Positions 60,721 through 64,000 of a stretch of DNA of 64,000 bases are shown one piece after another. The stretch lies in the NCBI RefSeq assembly GCF_039794105.1, contig NZ_JBDIWA010000003.1, positions 150,787-214,786 on the forward strand, given 5' to 3'. Within the stretch, counting starts at the first letter, position 1; the number at the start of each line of letters is the position of its first letter. The position numbers and the translations under genes are program-made. This DNA is from Kuenenia sp039794105. Its GTDB lineage: Bacteria; Planctomycetota; Brocadiia; Brocadiales; Brocadiaceae. A model generated the notes under the pieces. The model was not told the DNA's origin. It saw only the letters and a program-made list of their open reading frames with translations, and did no database searches.

Positions 60721-61440
60721 TTGATTTATGCGATAATAGGTGATATACACAGTAATTATGAGGCGCTTACTGCCGTTGCAGATGAAATACGAAAAGAACG
60801 TGTCGATGAAATATGCTGCGTAGGCGATATTGTTGGTTATGCCGCAGAACCAATTTTGTGCCTTGAATTAATACAACAAATAAGTTGTAAAACTGTTGCA
60901 GGCAATCACGACTGTGCCGTGGCAGGGAAATTCCCCGTAAGTTATTTCAATAAAGCCGCAAGAGAAGCGGCCATATGGACGTCAAACCAACTTTCACAAA
61001 GTTATAAAGATTATTTGAAAAATTTACCCCTGCTTGAGAAATGGAACGACATTACCCTTGTGCATGCTTCTTTAAACAAGCCGGAATTCTTTGACTACAT
61101 AACAACCCTTGCAGACGCTAAATTGAGTTTTGATAAACTACATACATCTGTCTGCTTTTACGGCCATACCCATGTGCCTTCGGCATTATTTCTAAATGAG
61201 GGTTCTATCCGGTTGGAGAAAGGGCAGGTCTTTGATTTGAATAATGTAGAAAAGGCACTCATAAACGTGGGGAGTGTTGGACAACCGCGCGATTGGGATT
61301 TGAGGGCATCTTACGCTATTTACAACACCGAACAAAAAACCGTACACATCAAGCGGATCAAATACAATATTCTCTCTGCAATGGAAAAAATTTATAAGGC
61401 TGGACTGCCTGGAGAAAACGCCTTACGGTTAGGAGGTTAA
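60721..61440 (+). CDS. Metallophosphoesterase (YfcE/Ap4A-phosphatase-like)
   Basis: A 239-residue enzyme with the calcineurin-like metal motifs GDIHSN near the start, GDIVGYAAEP, GNHD and GHTHVP. The pattern fits the phosphodiesterase/diadenosine tetraphosphatase branch. The natural substrate is unknown. A TTG start at 60721 with GAGGGAG upstream gives the usual MIYAIIGDIHSN. It ends five bases before the kinase-like gene, so the two form a bicistronic unit, suggesting a linked phosphorylation/dephosphorylation role. Confidence 0.9.
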   Translation: MIYAIIGDIHSNYEALTAVADEIRKERVDEICCVGDIVGYAAEPILCLELIQQISCKTVAGNHDCAVAGKFPVSYFNKAAREAAIWTSNQLSQSYKDYLKNLPLLEKWNDITLVHASLNKPEFFDYITTLADAKLSFDKLHTSVCFYGHTHVPSALFLNEGSIRLEKGQVFDLNNVEKALINVGSVGQPRDWDLRASYAIYNTEQKTVHIKRIKYNILSAMEKIYKAGLPGENALRLGG

Positions 61441-61445
61441 AGTAT

Positions 61446-62294
61446 ATGGATTCCCACAAACATACTGATAATTTTTCAGAAAACGCGCTGGAACGCGATA
61501 TCTTCGGTAGCATAAAGGATAAAGAAATAGAAAGCGTGAAGTGCGATCGATGGATGGGCGGCCCACGCGGGCCTGAGAAAATAACTTTTAAAGATGGAAG
61601 TATCGCAATGTTTAAATGCGATATCCGGCACTACTGGATGGCTGACAACCCGGATACTCCCATCAGGGAAACTATTGTTTATAAAATAGACACCATAGTA
61701 GGGCTTGGATTAGTCCCGAAAACGATGGTAATTGACGATACCATTAACAATACACGATATAACGGTTCAATTCAGGAATGGGTAAAAAACGCGAAAGACG
61801 GATATCAAATAGATAAAATGACTCTTAAAGAAAAAGAGGATTACGAACGACTACTAATCTTTGATTTTATAATCGGCAACAGCGACAGACACCTGGGAAA
61901 TATATTATTTACTGATGATGACAAAATGCACGCTATTGATAATAACGCATGTCTTATTATTGATAAAGATGAAGATATTCTGGCATTTCCGGATACGATA
62001 ATTGATTTTTTTAATAAAAAAACTATTACGGATATTCCCCACGTTGTTGAGTTGATAGAAACATTTTACGAAAATAAAAAAATAATATTGAATTTGATTG
62101 GGAAATATGTGCACGACAATACAAAATTGGCGCAATTGATGGTGGAGTCTAGGATTAATTATTTGTTTAATATGCTGAAAAAAAAACAGCCTTTCCCCCT
62201 AAAATACTCAGAATGGCGGAAGGGATTGAGCGCGGAAGTTCAAAGCATTTTGCAGCAAGACCAACCTCCGTTCCCCCTTGGTTTATTAAAATGA
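61446..62294 (+). CDS. PI3/PI4-kinase-like protein
   Basis: A 282-residue protein. The segment FDFIIGNSDRHLGNILFTDD has the catalytic D-R-x-x-x-N of phosphatidylinositol 3/4-kinase-like and HipA-like kinases, and HAIDNNACLI is the metal-binding motif after it. The N-terminal lysine region (KITFKDGSIAMFKCDIR) may bind ATP. The substrate, protein or small molecule, cannot be told. It lies five bases after the metallophosphoesterase gene, with AGGAGG-like bases before the ATG. The 3' end overlaps the truncated vapC on the other strand. Confidence 0.75.
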   Translation: MDSHKHTDNFSENALERDIFGSIKDKEIESVKCDRWMGGPRGPEKITFKDGSIAMFKCDIRHYWMADNPDTPIRETIVYKIDTIVGLGLVPKTMVIDDTINNTRYNGSIQEWVKNAKDGYQIDKMTLKEKEDYERLLIFDFIIGNSDRHLGNILFTDDDKMHAIDNNACLIIDKDEDILAFPDTIIDFFNKKTITDIPHVVELIETFYENKKIILNLIGKYVHDNTKLAQLMVESRINYLFNMLKKKQPFPLKYSEWRKGLSAEVQSILQQDQPPFPLGLLK

Positions 62295-62396
62295 ATGTTG
62301 ATTAATGATATTACTCAGAAAATCAATAGTGTCCTGCGATCCCTTTGTGTGGTAGATTAAAATATTTGTATCTATTAGGAACTTATTTGCGGACAT
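62286..62396 (-). pseudogene. vapC: Truncated PIN-domain toxin (VapC fragment)
   Basis: On the minus strand the ATG at 62396 starts MSANKFLIDTNILIYHTKGS, the first strand of a PIN nuclease with its first catalytic Asp in LIDTNILIY. The frame ends after 36 codons at a TAA at 62286; a complete PIN domain has about 130 residues and three or four acidic residues. The start overlaps the antitoxin stop by 14 bases, as in intact vapBC pairs. The 3' part seems replaced by the end of the kinase-like gene. It is not expected to be an active nuclease. Confidence 0.8.
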
Positions 62397-62619
62397 TACG
62401 CTCCCAACTCTCCCTTAATCTTCTTGTTTCAACCCCTACATCGATATTTTTGTATATTCCTGCGGTCTCTTTAACGATTCTCATAACCTCCGTTTCTGAA
62501 ACACCTTCTTCCGCAATATCGTAAACGAGATGGGCTTTTATCTTTCCGCCGGGCAATTTTTTGTCAACATGCTTTAGCTGCCCGTCCTCTATGATAACCT
62601 CAGCAATTTTATGTCCCAT
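62383..62619 (-). CDS. vapB: VapB-like antitoxin
   Basis: A 78-residue protein starting MGHKIAEVIIEDGQLKHVDK. It is followed, with a 14-base overlap, by the start of a PIN-domain gene, which defines it as the antitoxin partner by context. The longer frame from 62637 is less likely because GGAAGGAG lies at the right distance from the ATG at 62619. The C-terminal part (AEEGVSETEVMRIVKETAGI) would bind the toxin. With the toxin truncated it may now be an orphan. Confidence 0.75.
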   Translation of the reverse strand: MGHKIAEVIIEDGQLKHVDKKLPGGKIKAHLVYDIAEEGVSETEVMRIVKETAGIYKNIDVGVETRRLRESWERNVRK

Positions 62620-62846
62620 TATGTTTTCTCCTTCCATGTGATTTGTAAAATCCTATCAATTCGGTTTATTGAACTTGTAATTGCCAATTGAAATCTATTT
62701 CAGATATTCTTATAATTGTATTTTCTACTATTCAAAAAAAAGATCTCAATCTTAAAGAAGACGATGCGCTTAATGTTACAAAAACCCCCGCTATCATATA
62801 ACACATTCAAGTAACCTTAGAACAAATTTAAAAAAGCAGTTTTATT

Positions 62847-64000
62847 ATGTCAATAAAGTCCAAGTTACTCATATTTGCACTCAGCATTTCGCTCGTACCC
62901 ATTTCCATAATTACAACGTTATACTATTTCAATGCCAGAAACACAATCGAGAAACAGACACTGGAATGGTTGACGGCAGTTGCTGAATCAAAAAAGGTTC
63001 ATATATTGTCCTTTCTGGATGCAAAAAAGAGTCAGGTCATTGATTTCAGTTCTGACGGATATATAAGAAACAACCTTAAAATAATTGCGAAAAGAGGGTC
63101 TCAAGGCCATGTAGTCAATAGACTAAATAAACACCTTGCCGCGGACAAGAAACCATTGGACGCCCATATAGAAGCGATAGCCATTTTGGACATTAATGGC
63201 AAAGTTGTTGCCTCTACAAGCACGAACTGGATCGGAAGGGATATGTCCGGAGAGGAGATATTTACGAATTGCGTGAGTAAAAACTACGGCGAGGCACACA
63301 TCAATAAGACTTATTATGTTCCTTATCTGAGTGTAAACTGCATATTCATAGCAGCACCTCTTACCAGCAGACAGAGCGGAGAGACAATGGGTGTTATTAT
63401 CAATGCCTACGATATAGCTACCCTTGATGAGATTGTAACCAAGCGTGCTGGGATGGGAAAGTCAGGAGAGATGTTGTTGGGTATGAAAGACAAAGATAAT
63501 ATCGTATTCCTGACATCCCTGAAGTATGCTTCAGACACACCATTTGGCAGGTCCATTCCCATGAATTCTTTTGAAGCCAAACCTATGAGATTGGCGTTGA
63601 GTGAAAAGGGCGGCGCTGTAATAGCGCCTGATTACAGAGGTATAGATGTAGTGGCTGCTTATCAACACATACCTCATGTAGATTGGGGACTGGTAACAAA
63701 AATAGACAAAGAAGAGGTCTTTGCCCCCATTGAACGTATGAAAATTTTTACTATTATCCTCGGAAGTACAAACACCCTACTCGTTATTGCAATTTCAATC
63801 ATTGTTTCAAAAAAGGCACTAAGACCTATCCACATGCTGGTAGAAGGAACAAAGAGGGTCGCAAAGGGGGATCTTGCATTTAGAATCGAAGCCGTAAAGA
63901 AAGATGAAATCGGACAACTTGTCACTTCTTTTAATGATATGACATTTCAACTGGAGGAATCAGAGAAAAAGCTAAATGATTATATGCATAATCTTGAGGA
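62847..64000 (+). CDS. Membrane sensor with Cache and HAMP domains, 3' end outside window
   Basis: Translating from the ATG at 62847 gives an open frame without stop to the right edge (about 384 codons). It has a membrane helix at about 6-26 (LLIFALSISLVPISIITTLY), a periplasmic dCache-type sensor (AILDINGKVVASTSTNWIGR, IFIAAPLTSRQSGETMG, AYQHIPHVDWGLVTKIDKEE), a second helix (FTIILGSTNTLLVIAISI IV) and a HAMP domain (PIHMLVEGTKRVAKGDLAFR). The output domain lies beyond the window; a histidine kinase or a chemoreceptor is most likely. The sensor resembles that of the hybrid kinase in style but not closely in sequence. Confidence 0.9.
   Translation, partial: MSIKSKLLIFALSISLVPISIITTLYYFNARNTIEKQTLEWLTAVAESKKVHILSFLDAKKSQVIDFSSDGYIRNNLKIIAKRGSQGHVVNRLNKHLAADKKPLDAHIEAIAILDINGKVVASTSTNWIGRDMSGEEIFTNCVSKNYGEAHINKTYYVPYLSVNCIFIAAPLTSRQSGETMGVIINAYDIATLDEIVTKRAGMGKSGEMLLGMKDKDNIVFLTSLKYASDTPFGRSIPMNSFEAKPMRLALSEKGGAVIAPDYRGIDVVAAYQHIPHVDWGLVTKIDKEEVFAPIERMKIFTIILGSTNTLLVIAISIIVSKKALRPIHMLVEGTKRVAKGDLAFRIEAVKKDEIGQLVTSFNDMTFQLEESEKKLNDYMHNLE

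Overview
This window looks like chromosomal DNA of a Gram-negative-type bacterium of moderate GC. It has lipopolysaccharide genes (an LptB-type ATPase, a Kdo-kinase-like protein, a heptosyltransferase), TolC-like and HlyD-like proteins, a sigma-54 gene, a large SRP RNA, and many short palindromic intergenic repeats. Gene content, coding style and the repeat families fit an anammox planctomycete (Candidatus Kuenenia / Brocadiaceae). That assignment is an inference: no hydrazine or anammoxosome marker gene lies in the window.

Layout: 1-1355 (minus) holds a partial nitroreductase, a HAD phosphatase and a half-size EamA transporter. 1838-6915 (plus) is a tight block of ROK kinase, lepA, an enlarged zinc-ribbon signal peptidase I and lptB. 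7332-13109 (plus) carries an NlpD-like lipoprotein, an FmdB zinc ribbon, a HIT protein, ispD, a hemerythrin-like lipoprotein, a secreted jelly-roll protein and lysS. 13165-23122 (minus) is a signalling block: an HD-GYP response regulator, a four-helix-bundle protein, a 1300-residue hybrid kinase, a chemoreceptor with a duplicated sensor, and a LuxR-type regulator. Then come tex (plus) and, on minus, a D-aminoacylase-like amidohydrolase, a small lipoprotein, rpoN, recR, ybaB, dnaX, SRP RNA, two tRNA-Ser, tadA and tRNA-Arg(ACG).

34530-36081 holds a coiled-coil membrane protein and a broken nucleotidyltransferase. 36095-40980 (minus) is the most unusual locus: DUF4956 membrane protein, HlyD adaptor fused to a beta-propeller, TolC-like protein and VTC-domain polyphosphate-polymerase-like protein. 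41159-47197 (plus) is a cobalamin locus: promoter, B12 riboswitch, terminator, cbiM, a cbiN-like gene, cbiQ, cbiO, cobD and cobQ. Next are hemC (minus), dsbD, a DUF6883/DUF4926 pair, plsY and a Kdo-kinase-like gene (minus), a heptosyltransferase, a polyprenyl synthase and tatA (plus), then an enoyl-CoA hydratase and an old-yellow-enzyme reductase (minus). The end has an orphan gene, a DUF2442 gene, a phosphoesterase/PI-kinase-like pair, a VapB antitoxin with a truncated VapC, and the start of a Cache-HAMP sensor gene.

The intergenic DNA is unusually rich in small repeats: four copies of a MITE-like element with about 23-bp terminal inverted repeats, two inverted copies of a roughly 300-bp element, seven arrays of degenerate heptamers, several GTAG...CTAC palindromes, a TACGATTTAC hairpin family and a composite repeat of about 90 bp. 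They sit almost entirely between genes, although one supplies the C-terminus of CobD. All calls were made by reading the sequence; no database search was run.
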